Origin: an uncultured Clostridia bacterium
GTDB taxonomy: Bacteria > Bacillota > Clostridia > Christensenellales > Aristaeellaceae
Assembly: GCA_937894675.1 (NCBI GenBank)
Contig: CALCQO010000023.1
Location: 1 to 64,000 of the forward strand
Length of the DNA stretch: 64,000 nucleotides
Direction of reading: 5' to 3'
Shown here: positions 8,361-16,994 of the stretch, piece by piece
Layout of the letters: each line of letters begins with the position of its first letter
Position numbering within the stretch: the stretch's first letter is position 1
Made by a program: the position numbers and the translations under genes
Notes under the pieces: generated by a model
Databases searched by the model: none
Told to the model about the DNA's origin: nothing
The model's input: the letters and a program-made list of their open reading frames with translations, nothing else

Positions 8361-9281
8361 TTACAGCAGCATGGCTTTCTGTTCCGCTTGGGCAATCATC
8401 TTCTCGCAGACATCAATCTGGCCCGCGTCTTCAGCCTGCAGGGGATAAAGAGGGGCGCGCACGCTGCCGCACTGCACGCCTTTGCGTCGCAGCAGTTCCT
8501 TGATCACGGCGTACATATTACCTTTGCAGGCGCACAGGGCGTAGATGATACGGCAGATGTCATTCTGCACATCCTGAGCTTTGGAGAAGTTGCCTGTTTC
8601 AAACAGCTGGTTGGCTTTCAGGAAGAGACCGGGCATCGCGGCGTAGGTACCGCCGATACCGCCCTGGGCGCCCATGATGCGTCCGGCGATGAACTGCTCA
8701 TCCGGGCCGTTGAACACGGTCAGTTTTCCCTCGCCCGCGTCCTTGAACATCTGGATGTCCTGCACCGGCATGGAGGAGTTTTTCACTGCCACCACTTTGG
8801 GGTTCTTCAGCATTTCCTTCAATAGGGGAATGGTCAGCGCCACGCCCGCCAATTGGGGAATATTGTAAATAACAAAGTCGGTGTTCGGGGCGGCCTTGGA
8901 GATATCGTTCCAGTATTTGGCGATGGCCACTTCCGGCAAGCGGAAGTAGATGGGGGGGATGGCGGCGATGGCGTCCACGCCCAGGGGTTCCGCGTGTTTG
9001 GCCAGCTCCATGGAATCCTGTGTGTTGTTGCAGGCTACATGGGCGATGATGGTCATCTTCCCGCCCACCGCTTCCATGACATTCTCCAGAATCACCTTGC
9101 GCTCTTCCACCGTCAGATAGATACACTCGCCTGAGGAGCCGTTCACATACAGCCCCTGCACGCCGCTGGTCAGCAGATGCCTTGCAAGCGCCTGCACCCT
9201 GCTGGGGCTTACCTTGCCCGCGTCGTCATAGCAGGCGTAGAAGGCCGGAATAATTCCCTGATACTTGTTTTCTTTGTTCAT
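8361..9281 (-). CDS. Dihydrodipicolinate synthase/N-acetylneuraminate lyase family aldolase (NanA-like)
   Basis: A 306-residue class I aldolase of the DapA/NanA family. The pyruvate-binding loop is GSSGE (48-52), the catalytic tyrosine Tyr139 (VIYNIP), and the Schiff-base lysine Lys167 (VAVKNSS). YNIPQLAGVAL resembles N-acetylneuraminate lyases more than DapA, suggesting cleavage of a sialic acid or similar 2-keto sugar acid to pyruvate and an aldose. ATG 9281 has GAAAGAGAAATG upstream; a longer in-frame extension runs into the permease gene. It is the last gene of the ABC importer operon, 22 bases after the permease stop. The substrate is inferred, and no neighbouring nanK, nanE or nagB supports sialate. 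Confidence 0.8.
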   Translation of the reverse strand: MNKENKYQGIIPAFYACYDDAGKVSPSRVQALARHLLTSGVQGLYVNGSSGECIYLTVEERKVILENVMEAVGGKMTIIAHVACNNTQDSMELAKHAEPLGVDAIAAIPPIYFRLPEVAIAKYWNDISKAAPNTDFVIYNIPQLAGVALTIPLLKEMLKNPKVVAVKNSSMPVQDIQMFKDAGEGKLTVFNGPDEQFIAGRIMGAQGGIGGTYAAMPGLFLKANQLFETGNFSKAQDVQNDICRIIYALCACKGNMYAVIKELLRRKGVQCGSVRAPLYPLQAEDAGQIDVCEKMIAQAEQKAMLL

Positions 9282-9303
9282 TTCTCTTTCCTTCTTTTCT
9301 ACA

Positions 9304-10137
9304 TTATCCCTTGACCGCGCCCATGGTGATGCCGCGGGTAAAGAAACGCTGGAACAGCAGGAACACGGCAACAATCGGAATAGCGGCTACCGCGGCGCCT
9401 GCCATGATTAAACCAAAGTCGGTGGACATTTCCTGCTGCAGGGTGGCGATGCCCAGGGAGATGGTGAAAGTAAAGCGGGAGTTGAGCATCAGCAATTGCA
9501 GGAAATAGTCGTTCCAAGCGCTGATGAATGTAAAGATAGCCAGGGCGCCGATGCCGGGGGCAACCATGGGCAGCACGATCTGGATAAAAGTCTGCACCTC
9601 TCCGGCGCCGTCAATACGGGTAGCCTCCAGGATGGAACCCGGGATGTTCTCGGAAAACTGCTTCATCAGAAATACGCCGAATGGCCAGCCCACCGTCGGG
9701 AAGATAACAGCCCACAGGGTATTATGCAGGCCCAGAAAACTCATTTCCTTCAACAGGGGAATGAGGATTACCTGCTTGGGCAGCGCCATGGCCATGATGA
9801 AGATGGAAAAGATGACGGCGCGCCCGGCGAACTGCTTCTTGGCGATGGCATAGCCCGCCATGGTGGCGGTGATGCAGGTAAGCAGCATGGACATGGCGCA
9901 GATGAAAATGGTGTTCCACAGCCAGGTAAACGCCGGACGGTTGAACAGGCGCGCATAGTTGTCCGTCGTGGGGTTGGTGGGGAACCACTGAGGTACGGCG
10001 GAGTTGATGGTTTGGGCATCCTTGAAGGAGCCGGTGATTATCCAATACAGGGGGAACGCGAAGAACACCACCAGAGCGAGCAGCAGGACGATGGCGAAAA
10101 CGCGGTAGGGAGTTGTGCGTTGTACAGTGGTTTGCAT
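9304..10137 (-). CDS. Carbohydrate ABC transporter permease (MalG/UgpE type)
   Basis: A 277-residue inner-membrane permease with six predicted hydrophobic segments. The cytoplasmic EAA loop that docks to the ATPase reads EATRIDGAGEVQTFIQIVLPMVAPG at about residues 176-200. The C-terminus FFTRGITMGAVKG is typical of MalG-type subunits. GGAGGACGA precedes ATG 10137. The operon contains no ATPase gene, so a shared MsmK-type ATPase elsewhere is likely, as is common in Firmicutes. Confidence 0.93.
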   Translation of the reverse strand: MQTTVQRTTPYRVFAIVLLLALVVFFAFPLYWIITGSFKDAQTINSAVPQWFPTNPTTDNYARLFNRPAFTWLWNTIFICAMSMLLTCITATMAGYAIAKKQFAGRAVIFSIFIMAMALPKQVILIPLLKEMSFLGLHNTLWAVIFPTVGWPFGVFLMKQFSENIPGSILEATRIDGAGEVQTFIQIVLPMVAPGIGALAIFTFISAWNDYFLQLLMLNSRFTFTISLGIATLQQEMSTDFGLIMAGAAVAAIPIVAVFLLFQRFFTRGITMGAVKG

Positions 10138-10149
10138 GTTCGTCCTCCT

Positions 10150-11052
10150 TTACTCGTTATCGGTCTTGGCCAGGCGGAACTGGATGAAGCTGAATACCGC
10201 GATCAGCAGAGCCAGCAGAATGCCCATGGCGTTGCCGTAGCCGTACTCGTTCAGTTTGTACGCGTGGTAGTAAATGTTGTACATGATGGTGTTGGTGGCG
10301 TTGTTGGGGCCGCCGGATGTAAGCAGCTGAATCAGCGCGAAGCACTGGAAGGAGTTGATGGTAGTAATTACCAGGATGTACAGGGTAGTGGGCATAATCT
10401 GAGGCCACTTGATTTTCCAGAAAACCTGCATGTTGGTTGCCCCGTCCACCTCGCCCGCTTCCACCAGGGAGGGGTCCACATTGGCCAGCGCGGATACATA
10501 CAGCACGATGGGCTGGCCGATGGAGGTGGTCAGCAAAATGGTGATGATGCAGGCCAAGGCATATCTGGGGTCGCCCAGCCAATTGATGTTGCGGCTGATC
10601 ACACCCAGTTCCTTGAACACATAGTTCAGCAAGCCGTAATAGTTGTTGAATATCCATTTCCACACAACGGTAACAGCGACCGTGCCAGTTACGATGGGCA
10701 GATAGAACACGATGCGGAAGAAGGAAGAGCTCAGGTTGCTCATCTTATAAACAACAGAGGCTACCCACAAGGAAAACAGGGTAACCACCGGTACGGAAAC
10801 CAGCACAATGATGATGGTGTTCCAGGTGGATTTCAGGAAGACCGGGTCCTTGAAGGCGCGGAGATAGTTATTGAACCCCACAAAATTGAATGTGGTCATA
10901 GAGTAGTCTGTGAAGCTTGTAACCAGCGCCATCCCCATGGGGAATATGACGAAGCCAATAAAGAATATCAGGCTCGGCAGCATGAAAGCGTAGCCTACCA
11001 GGTTCTCCCGGTTTCGGCGTTTCCTTGCTTGCTCCATCAAGGTGTATTGCAC
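10150..11052 (-). CDS. Carbohydrate ABC transporter permease (MalF/UgpA type)
   Basis: Partner permease, about 300 residues, with six hydrophobic segments and an EAA loop (EAGEVDGATNMQVFWKIKWPQ). The start is taken as GTG 11052 because AAGGAGGG lies five bases before it; an internal ATG at 11037 is the alternative. It sits 12 bases upstream of the second permease. Two hairpins separate it from the binding-protein gene. Confidence 0.9.
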   Translation of the reverse strand: MQYTLMEQARKRRNRENLVGYAFMLPSLIFFIGFVIFPMGMALVTSFTDYSMTTFNFVGFNNYLRAFKDPVFLKSTWNTIIIVLVSVPVVTLFSLWVASVVYKMSNLSSSFFRIVFYLPIVTGTVAVTVVWKWIFNNYYGLLNYVFKELGVISRNINWLGDPRYALACIITILLTTSIGQPIVLYVSALANVDPSLVEAGEVDGATNMQVFWKIKWPQIMPTTLYILVITTINSFQCFALIQLLTSGGPNNATNTIMYNIYYHAYKLNEYGYGNAMGILLALLIAVFSFIQFRLAKTDNE

Positions 11053-11107
11053 GTGGCCCTCCTTATAATGTGCTGATGTCGGTATGCAACTATCTTCTAT
11101 TCGTTGA

Positions 11108-11140
11108 AAGCGCTCCCCGCTCAGGAGCATGGGAGCGCTT
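11108..11140 (-). terminator. Intercistronic hairpin upstream of the MalF-type permease
   Basis: Perfect 10-bp arms AAGCGCTCCC (11108-11117) and GGGAGCGCTT (11131-11140). No long T-run follows on the minus strand, so it may act as an attenuator or mRNA stabiliser rather than a full stop. Confidence 0.6.
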
Positions 11141-11161
11141 CTTGTTTCCTGCTTCAAAGAT

Positions 11162-11188
11162 GGCGGCAGGCGCCTGGCGCCTGCCGCC
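11162..11188 (-). terminator. Strong palindrome just after the binding-protein gene
   Basis: Perfect 13-bp GC-rich arms (11162-11174 and 11176-11188) lie ten bases downstream of the binding-protein stop. Such a structure can protect the upstream mRNA end and so give more binding protein than permease. Confidence 0.65.
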
Positions 11189-11197
11189 AAGGATTTT

Positions 11198-12469
11198 TTA
11201 CTTGGGGTTGGAGTTGTTGATGTAGGTTTCTACCTCAGCCGCCACATCGCCACCGGCGAAGATGCGCTGGAGCAGGTTCCACCATTCGGTACGCTGTACG
11301 GGCCAGTTGGGGGTAACGTTGTAGTAGTCGCCCAGGAAAGGCATGAACACGCTGAATTCCTTGAAGCTTTCCTTCTCGGTGCCGGTGTAGATGTCGCCAA
11401 AGGAGGCACGGACCGGGAAGAAGCCGGTGGCGTACACGCTCTTGGGGCCCTGCACGGGATCATCGCTGACAAACTTGATGAATTCCTTTGCGGCGGCAAC
11501 TTTCTTCTCGTCCTTGTTGTCGAAGATGCCGAAGCCCCAGATACCGCCGGCCAGCTCGGGCTTGCCGTCATCGGCGGGGAATGCCATGGCGTAGGGCTTG
11601 AAAGAAACCTGGGAGGCATAGGTGGAGGCGTTGGACGCGTTCCAGGCCAGGGTCATGTTGGCGGTGCCGTTGGCGAAGAGCTGCAGCTCGTCACCGGCGA
11701 CGATGCCGGGGTCGGCGGTCAGAAGACCAGCGTTGACCAGGTCAACCAGCTTCTGCAGGCCTTTAACGCCCGCTTCGCTGTTCATGGTGTAAGCGGTGTG
11801 CTCGGGGTTGGTGAACTGGGCAGAGTACAGGTTCATGGCCAAGGCACGGGTGCCCTGGTCGCCGCCCTGACCGCCGCAATACACAATGGCGGTGTGCTCG
11901 ACGCCGTGATCCTTCAGGGCCTGCAGGGCCTTCTCGAAGTTCTCGGTTGTCCAGGTGCGGTTTTCCAGATCCAGGTACTGAAGGGCGCCGGCCGCTTCAA
12001 AAACATCATAGTTGATGGCCATGGTATGAGTGGTCATGCACAGGGGATACTCGTAGTACACGCCTTCGGGGCTCTTGCAGGCGGCCACAACGGCTTCGCT
12101 CACGGCGCTGATGTCAGCCAGGGCTTCCTCGGTCCACAGGTCGCTCAGGTCCAGCATTTTGCCGGCGGCGCCCCAGTTGCTCACCAGGCGCTCCGGGCCT
12201 TCCATGATGATGTCGGGGGTGGTGCCCGCTTCGATGGCACCGGTCACCTGCACGTCGCCGTCCTGATAGTTCAGGAACTCGACTTTGACGGTGATGTTGG
12301 GGTATTTCTCGTTGAAAGCGGCAATGATTTCATTGACGGTTTCTTCTTTTCCCCATCCGCCGATGGGATAGGTCCACAGGGTGATTTCGGTCTTTTCTTC
12401 GGCCATGGCAAAGCTGCCAAGGGACAGCACCATCATGGCGGCCAGAAGCAGAGCAACCAGTTTCTTCAT
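11198..12469 (-). CDS. Carbohydrate ABC transporter substrate-binding protein (family 1)
   Basis: A 423-residue extracellular solute-binding protein, the first gene of the importer operon. Residues 1-23 form a signal peptide ending SFAMA before EEKTEITLWTYP. There is no lipobox cysteine, which is unusual for a Gram-positive binding protein. The SBP_bac_1 features are NEIIAAFNEKYPNITVKVEF near the N-terminus and the WxxGGGIWGF-like AGGIWGFGIFD near residue 300. GGAGGTAAACTTC precedes the ATG. The substrate cannot be read from the sequence; the downstream NanA-like gene hints at an acidic sugar. Confidence 0.93.
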   Translation of the reverse strand: MKKLVALLLAAMMVLSLGSFAMAEEKTEITLWTYPIGGWGKEETVNEIIAAFNEKYPNITVKVEFLNYQDGDVQVTGAIEAGTTPDIIMEGPERLVSNWGAAGKMLDLSDLWTEEALADISAVSEAVVAACKSPEGVYYEYPLCMTTHTMAINYDVFEAAGALQYLDLENRTWTTENFEKALQALKDHGVEHTAIVYCGGQGGDQGTRALAMNLYSAQFTNPEHTAYTMNSEAGVKGLQKLVDLVNAGLLTADPGIVAGDELQLFANGTANMTLAWNASNASTYASQVSFKPYAMAFPADDGKPELAGGIWGFGIFDNKDEKKVAAAKEFIKFVSDDPVQGPKSVYATGFFPVRASFGDIYTGTEKESFKEFSVFMPFLGDYYNVTPNWPVQRTEWWNLLQRIFAGGDVAAEVETYINNSNPK

Positions 12470-12521
12470 GAAGTTTACCTCCTGTTATTTGGCGATCCGC
12501 GAGGATTGCCTGTTTGTGCTC

Positions 12522-12550
12522 AGTATAGAAACCATGTTGGACAATGTCAA
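12522..12550 (-). promoter_or_regulatory. Promoter of the ABC importer operon
   Basis: On the minus strand TTGACA (complement of 12545-12550) and TATACT (complement of 12522-12527) are 17 bp apart. They lie about 55 bases upstream of the binding-protein ATG. No operator palindrome is obvious. Confidence 0.75.
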
Positions 12551-12699
12551 TGCCAAAAGGAGAATACAATAGAAAATCTACCATTTATGATAGTATTTTG
12601 ATAGTTTTGCATTTTTAATGTAGCACAAAGTATTTCCGCGGACGGTTGTCAAATGCATGGAGAAGCGTTATAATGCATAGGTATTTCAGGAGGATAAGC

Positions 12700-12963
12700 G
12701 TGGAAGAAATCCGGCTGCACGACAAGGTGCAGATGAAAAAGAAGCATCCCTGCGGTTCCTTCGAGTGGACGGTTACCCGTATCGGCGCGGACATCAAAAT
12801 GCGCTGCAATACCTGCGGACGGGTTGTTATGCTCGACAGGGGCGAGTTTCTGCGCCGGCGTAAAAAAGTGCTGGAGCAGGGGCCGGACGCGCCGGAAGTT
12901 ACCCTGGGCCTGCAGGGATATAAAATGCCATCATATGAAGGAGAGACAGATGACCAACTTTGA
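12700..12963 (+). CDS. DUF951 family protein
   Basis: Small basic protein of 87 residues from GTG 12700, which has AGGAGG seven bases upstream. The family core is LHDKVQMKKKHPCGSFEWTVTRIGADIKMRC-type sequence, with cysteines in HPCG and CNTCGR that could bind a metal. DUF951 proteins are short, conserved in Firmicutes, often adjacent to ychF or chromosome-partitioning genes, and suspected to bind nucleic acid. The function is unknown. It overlaps the signal peptidase gene by 14 bases. Confidence 0.85.
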   Translation: MEEIRLHDKVQMKKKHPCGSFEWTVTRIGADIKMRCNTCGRVVMLDRGEFLRRRKKVLEQGPDAPEVTLGLQGYKMPSYEGETDDQL

Positions 12964-13636
12964 TGCATCCGATAAAGTAGAAGTGACGAACACCGCGGCG
13001 GAGACTGTGCAGGCAGAGGAAAAAAAGAACCAGCCGCCTGCTGGCGATAATAATAAGAAGGAAGAGAAGAAGAAACGCACCGTGTGGGAAGAAATCTACA
13101 GTTGGCTGATGCTGCTGGTAACCGCGGTTATCCTGGCGGCGCTGTTCCGCGGCCTGGTGGCTGAGCCGATCCGGGTGGATGGCAAGAGCATGATCAACAC
13201 CCTGCAGGATGGTGAGATTGTTTTGGTTACCAAGCCCCGCATCATCCGGGGGGATTTGAAGCGCGGCGACGTGGTTATCTGTCACTACCCCGGCAGGGTG
13301 GAGCATACCTGGCGCATTGGGGCTACCATGACGGTGGACATCAGCACGGCTTTTGTCAAGCGTCTGGTTGCCCTTCCCGGCGACAGCGTGGCCATACTGG
13401 ACGCCAAGCTCTATGTCAACGACGCCTTGGTGGATGAAAACTATATCGATTATCCGCCCAGCTATGATTATCCCCGCAAGGTGCTGGGGGCGGATGAATA
13501 CTTTGTCATTGGCGACAACCGCGCCAGCAGCCACGACAGCCGCTCGTCGGATGTAGGTCCCATCAGCGAAAAGATGATTGTTGGACATGCTCAGTGGGTC
13601 ATTTTCCCGCTCAATAAAATCCGCGCCATCCATTGA
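12950..13636 (+). CDS. lepB: Signal peptidase I
   Basis: Membrane serine protease that removes signal peptides from secreted proteins. A charged, low-complexity cytoplasmic tail (1-47) precedes one membrane segment (about 48-68). The catalytic Ser80 is in DGKSMINTL and the general base Lys137 in VKRLVALPGD; the C-terminal GDNRASSHDSR box is typical. 228 residues. ATG 12950 is preceded by GAAGGAGAG. Its stop overlaps the TTG taken as the recQ start. Confidence 0.95.
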   Translation: MTNFDASDKVEVTNTAAETVQAEEKKNQPPAGDNNKKEEKKKRTVWEEIYSWLMLLVTAVILAALFRGLVAEPIRVDGKSMINTLQDGEIVLVTKPRIIRGDLKRGDVVICHYPGRVEHTWRIGATMTVDISTAFVKRLVALPGDSVAILDAKLYVNDALVDENYIDYPPSYDYPRKVLGADEYFVIGDNRASSHDSRSSDVGPISEKMIVGHAQWVIFPLNKIRAIH

Positions 13637-15330
13637 CATCCTTGGACAAATATCAGGCATTCAAACAATACTTCGGTCACAGCGCCTTCCGCCCGGGGCA
13701 GGAGGCGCTGATTGATGCGCTGCTCTCGGGCAAAGATGTTCTGGGGGTCCTGCCCACTGGCGCGGGAAAATCCATCTGCTATCAGCTGCCCGCGGTGCTG
13801 CTGCCCGGGATTACCCTGGTTATTTCCCCGCTGATTTCCCTGATGAAGGATCAGGTAACTGCTCTGAATCAGTCGGGCGTGCCCGCCGCGTACATCAACA
13901 GCACCCTGACTGTTGCCCAGTGCAGGGAAGCGCTGCGCCGTGCGGCGCTGCGCTACTACAAAATCATTTACGTGGCGCCTGAGCGCCTGCATACCCCCCT
14001 CTTCCAGAACTTTATCAGGCAAACACCTCTATCCCTGATCGCTGTGGATGAAGCCCATTGTGTTTCCCAGTGGGGGCAGGATTTCCGCCCCAGCTATCTG
14101 GACATCGCTTCCTTCTTACAGGCTCTGCCTGAATGCCCGCCTGTAGGGGCTTTTACCGCTACTGCTACCCTGAAAGTTAAGGAAGACATCATCCGGCTGC
14201 TGCGGCTGAAGGATCCCTTCATGCTCTCCCAGGGCTTTGACCGCCCCAATCTGTATTTCGAGGTGCGGGCTCCAAAAAAGAAGGAGGAGGAATTGCTCCG
14301 CCTGCTGCAGAAATGGCCGGAGAAAAGCGGCATCATCTACTGCTCCACCAGGAAAAACGTGGACAATGTGTGCAACCTCCTCAGGCTCAAAGGGTACGCT
14401 GCGGCACGGTACCACGCCGGGATGGACGAGGGGGAGCGGCATCAGGCCCAGGACGACTTCCAGTACGACCGGGCAAAGATCATGGTGGCGACCAATGCCT
14501 TCGGCATGGGCATCGATAAAAGCAATGTATCCTTTGTGGTGCATTACAATATGCCCAAGGATTTGGAGAGTTACTACCAGGAAGCGGGCCGTGCCGGGCG
14601 GGATGGCGAAAAGGCGGACTGTGTCCTGCTCTATGGCAAAGGGGATGTGGTGATGGCCCAGTATCTCATCAGCCATAGTCGGGAGAGGGCAGGGGATATG
14701 GGCATGGACAAGGAGCTGGAAGAGCGGGAGAAGGAACGCCTCAAACAGATGACCTTTTACAGCACCACATCCGGCTGCCTGCGCGCATTTATCCTGCGCT
14801 ACTTTGGGGAGAAAGCCCCCGCGTCCTGCGGCAACTGTTCCTCGTGTATCGGGAAAACCCGGCTGTCCAAAGTGCCTGCCGGGAAGGAAGCAGTGATAGA
14901 GCCGGAGGAAAGCTGCTTCACCGCCCTGCGGCTGCTGCGCAACCAGCTTTCCATGGCGCAGAAAACACCGGCTTATGTTGTTTTCACCGACGCCACCCTT
15001 CGGGACATGGTTTCCAGACAGCCCATGTCAGAAGAAGAGTTCCTGGAGGTTTCCGGTGTTGGCGAAGAAAAGAACCGGCGCTACGGCAAACTGTTTATCG
15101 ATTTGATTATGCGGTATCAGCAGAAAAGAGCAAACCTTGGTGCATTAACCGCCCAGGACGCTTCCCAGCTTGCGCAGGAGGTTTTCAACACCCATCGCCC
15201 CTGGACAGACAGCGAAATTGTCCGCCTCAAAGCGGGCATCGCCCAAGGGATGTCGTCCCTGGCCCTGGCCAAAGCCCATGAGCGTCCGGAAGCAGCCATT
15301 CTCCGCATGCTGCGGGAATTGGATCAATAA
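13633..15330 (+). CDS. recQ: ATP-dependent DNA helicase RecQ
   Basis: 3'-5' DNA helicase of 565 residues. Walker A is LPTGAGKS with GAGKS at 43-47; DEAH is VDEAHCVSQWG, and motif VI is QEAGRAGRDG. A RecQ zinc-binding module follows with four cysteines (GCLRAF and CGNCSSC). An HRDC domain (about 435-510) and a short C-terminal helical region complete it. The start is uncertain: TTG 13633 or TTG 13642, neither with a clear ribosome-binding site, probably translated by coupling from lepB. Confidence 0.95.
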   Translation: MTSLDKYQAFKQYFGHSAFRPGQEALIDALLSGKDVLGVLPTGAGKSICYQLPAVLLPGITLVISPLISLMKDQVTALNQSGVPAAYINSTLTVAQCREALRRAALRYYKIIYVAPERLHTPLFQNFIRQTPLSLIAVDEAHCVSQWGQDFRPSYLDIASFLQALPECPPVGAFTATATLKVKEDIIRLLRLKDPFMLSQGFDRPNLYFEVRAPKKKEEELLRLLQKWPEKSGIIYCSTRKNVDNVCNLLRLKGYAAARYHAGMDEGERHQAQDDFQYDRAKIMVATNAFGMGIDKSNVSFVVHYNMPKDLESYYQEAGRAGRDGEKADCVLLYGKGDVVMAQYLISHSRERAGDMGMDKELEEREKERLKQMTFYSTTSGCLRAFILRYFGEKAPASCGNCSSCIGKTRLSKVPAGKEAVIEPEESCFTALRLLRNQLSMAQKTPAYVVFTDATLRDMVSRQPMSEEEFLEVSGVGEEKNRRYGKLFIDLIMRYQQKRANLGALTAQDASQLAQEVFNTHRPWTDSEIVRLKAGIAQGMSSLALAKAHERPEAAILRMLRELDQ

Positions 15331-15399
15331 TAAAACCTTCTCTGCTGCCCGGTCATCAGTCCATGAAGATTTGATTTTATAAAGCTTTGCAAAGAAAAG

Positions 15400-15444
15400 C
15401 GCCTCCCCGGTCTTCAGGCAGCTGCCTGTAAAACCGGGGAGGCG
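15400..15444. terminator. Bidirectional terminator between recQ and recA
   Basis: GCCTCCCCGG (15401-15410) pairs with CCGGGGAGGC (15434-15443), with an inner CAGGCAGCTGCCTG palindrome (15417-15430). It sits between two convergent genes. Confidence 0.8.
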
Positions 15445-15458
15445 TTGTATTATGCTTC

Positions 15459-16535
15459 TTATTCTTCGCTGCTGTCCGCGCCGGTCTCGTCTTCGGCCTC
15501 GGTATGGGCAGGCGTCAGCATGGAGCGGATTTTGCTCTCGATTTCCGCGGAGGTTTCAGGATTGTCCTTCAGGTACTGGCGGGCGTTGTCCCTGCCCTGG
15601 CCAATGCGGATGTCATTATAGGAGAACCAGGAACCGGACTTGATGATGATATCCCGTTCCACGGCCATATCCAGCAAACCGCCTTCCTTGCTGATGCCCT
15701 GGCCGTAGAGCATATCCACCTCCGCCACGCGGAAGGGGGGAGCCACCTTGTTCTTGACCACCTTAATTTTTACCCGGTTGCCGATTACTTCGCCGCCGGC
15801 TTTCAGCTGCTCGCCCCGGCGGATGTCCAACCGGACCGAGGCGTAGAATTTCAGCGCGCGTCCGCCGGGCGTGGTTTCCGGGTTGCCGTACATCACGCCG
15901 ACTTTCTCGCGCAATTGGTTGATGAATACCGCAATGGCATTGGTCTTGGACACGACGCCTGCCAGCTTGCGCATGGCCTGGCTCATCATGCGGGCTTGCA
16001 GACCCACGAAGGTATCGCCCATTTCGCCGTCGATTTCCGCGCGCGGCACCAGGGCGGCAACGCTGTCCACCACCACGATGTCCACCGCGCCTGAGCGCAC
16101 CAGAGCTTCAGTAATTTCCAGCGCGTCTTCACCCGTATTGGGCTGGCTGACATACAGTTCGTCAATATTAACCCCCAGGTTTTTCGCGTAGGCGGGGTCC
16201 AGCGCGTGCTCCGCGTCGATGAAAGCGGCGATGCCGCCCGCTTTCTGGGCTTCCGCGATCAGGTGCAGCGCGACCGTGGTTTTACCGGAGGATTCTGGCC
16301 CATAGATTTCAATGATGCGGCCGCGGGGGATGCCGCCTACGCCCAGGGCGATGTCCAGATCCAGACAGCCGGTGGAAACAACGGCCACCTCCATCTTGGC
16401 CTGCTCGCCCAGTTTCATGATGGTGCCGCGGCCAAACTGCTTGTCCAGCGCCGCCAGCGCGCGGTCCAACGCCTGGGTTCTTTCCTCCTGGCGTTGGAGC
16501 ACAGGGATGGATTTGGATTCGTTCTTCGCTGCCAT
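15459..16535 (-). CDS. recA: Recombinase RecA
   Basis: 358-residue DNA strand-exchange protein and SOS co-protease. Walker A is GPESSGKT at 79-86; VVDSVAALVP and the L1/L2 DNA-binding loops (MMSQAMRKL, FINQLREKVGVMYGNPETTPGG) are intact. The C-terminus is acidic. GAAAGGAAAG precedes the ATG. It is the last gene of rimO-pgsA-pncC-recA, three bases after pncC. No LexA-type operator stands directly before it. Confidence 0.98.
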   Translation of the reverse strand: MAAKNESKSIPVLQRQEERTQALDRALAALDKQFGRGTIMKLGEQAKMEVAVVSTGCLDLDIALGVGGIPRGRIIEIYGPESSGKTTVALHLIAEAQKAGGIAAFIDAEHALDPAYAKNLGVNIDELYVSQPNTGEDALEITEALVRSGAVDIVVVDSVAALVPRAEIDGEMGDTFVGLQARMMSQAMRKLAGVVSKTNAIAVFINQLREKVGVMYGNPETTPGGRALKFYASVRLDIRRGEQLKAGGEVIGNRVKIKVVKNKVAPPFRVAEVDMLYGQGISKEGGLLDMAVERDIIIKSGSWFSYNDIRIGQGRDNARQYLKDNPETSAEIESKIRSMLTPAHTEAEDETGADSSEE

Positions 16536-16538
16536 GTG

Positions 16539-16994
16539 TTACTTTCCTTTCAATTCGTGATGCAACATATTCAGTGCGACCAGCGCCGCAAAGCGGCGGA
16601 TCGAGTTTCTGTTTCCATTGGCATGGATGCGTTTTATCTCTAGGCCTCCTGGGGAAGCCAGCGCCAGATAGCATAAACCGACATCCTGCCCATCAGGGCC
16701 GGCAAAGCCGGTGGACGCCAAGGCGTAGTCCGTCTGATAAAGTTCCCTGGCGCCCTTGGCCATCTGCCTGGCGCAGGCGGCGCTGACCGCCGTGTGCGAC
16801 GATATGGTCTGTCCGCTTACCCCCAGGACGCGCTGCTTGCCTTCATCGGTATATACAACAGCGCTGCCTGTGAAAACCCGGCTCGCGCCAGGCTGGCGGA
16901 TAAAGGCGTCTGCGATCAGCCCGCCGGTGACGCTTTCCGCCGCGCTCAGCGTACAGCCCGCCTGGAGCAACGCGTTAATGAGCTTTTTTGTCAT
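16539..16994 (-). CDS. pncC: Nicotinamide-nucleotide amidase (stand-alone CinA C-terminal domain)
   Basis: 151-residue protein equal to the C-terminal domain of CinA, which deamidates NMN in NAD recycling. Signatures are TLSAAESVTGGLIAD, SAVVYTDEGKQRVLGV and STGFAGPDG. The MoCF-like N-terminal domain of full CinA is absent. ATG 16994 is preferred to an upstream ATG because it gives the normal family N-terminus. It overlaps pgsA by 20 bases and precedes recA, the usual cinA-recA neighbourhood. Confidence 0.88.
   Translation of the reverse strand: MTKKLINALLQAGCTLSAAESVTGGLIADAFIRQPGASRVFTGSAVVYTDEGKQRVLGVSGQTISSHTAVSAACARQMAKGARELYQTDYALASTGFAGPDGQDVGLCYLALASPGGLEIKRIHANGNRNSIRRFAALVALNMLHHELKGK

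Noticed and set aside
9496..11076. 526-codon open frame on + opposite the ABC permeases
   Set aside because: It is antisense to two clear permease genes, has no recognisable domain and is rich in Gln, His and Gly as expected of a shadow frame.
11129..12601. 490-codon open frame on + opposite the binding protein
   Set aside because: Gly/Val/His-rich shadow of a well-supported solute-binding protein gene.
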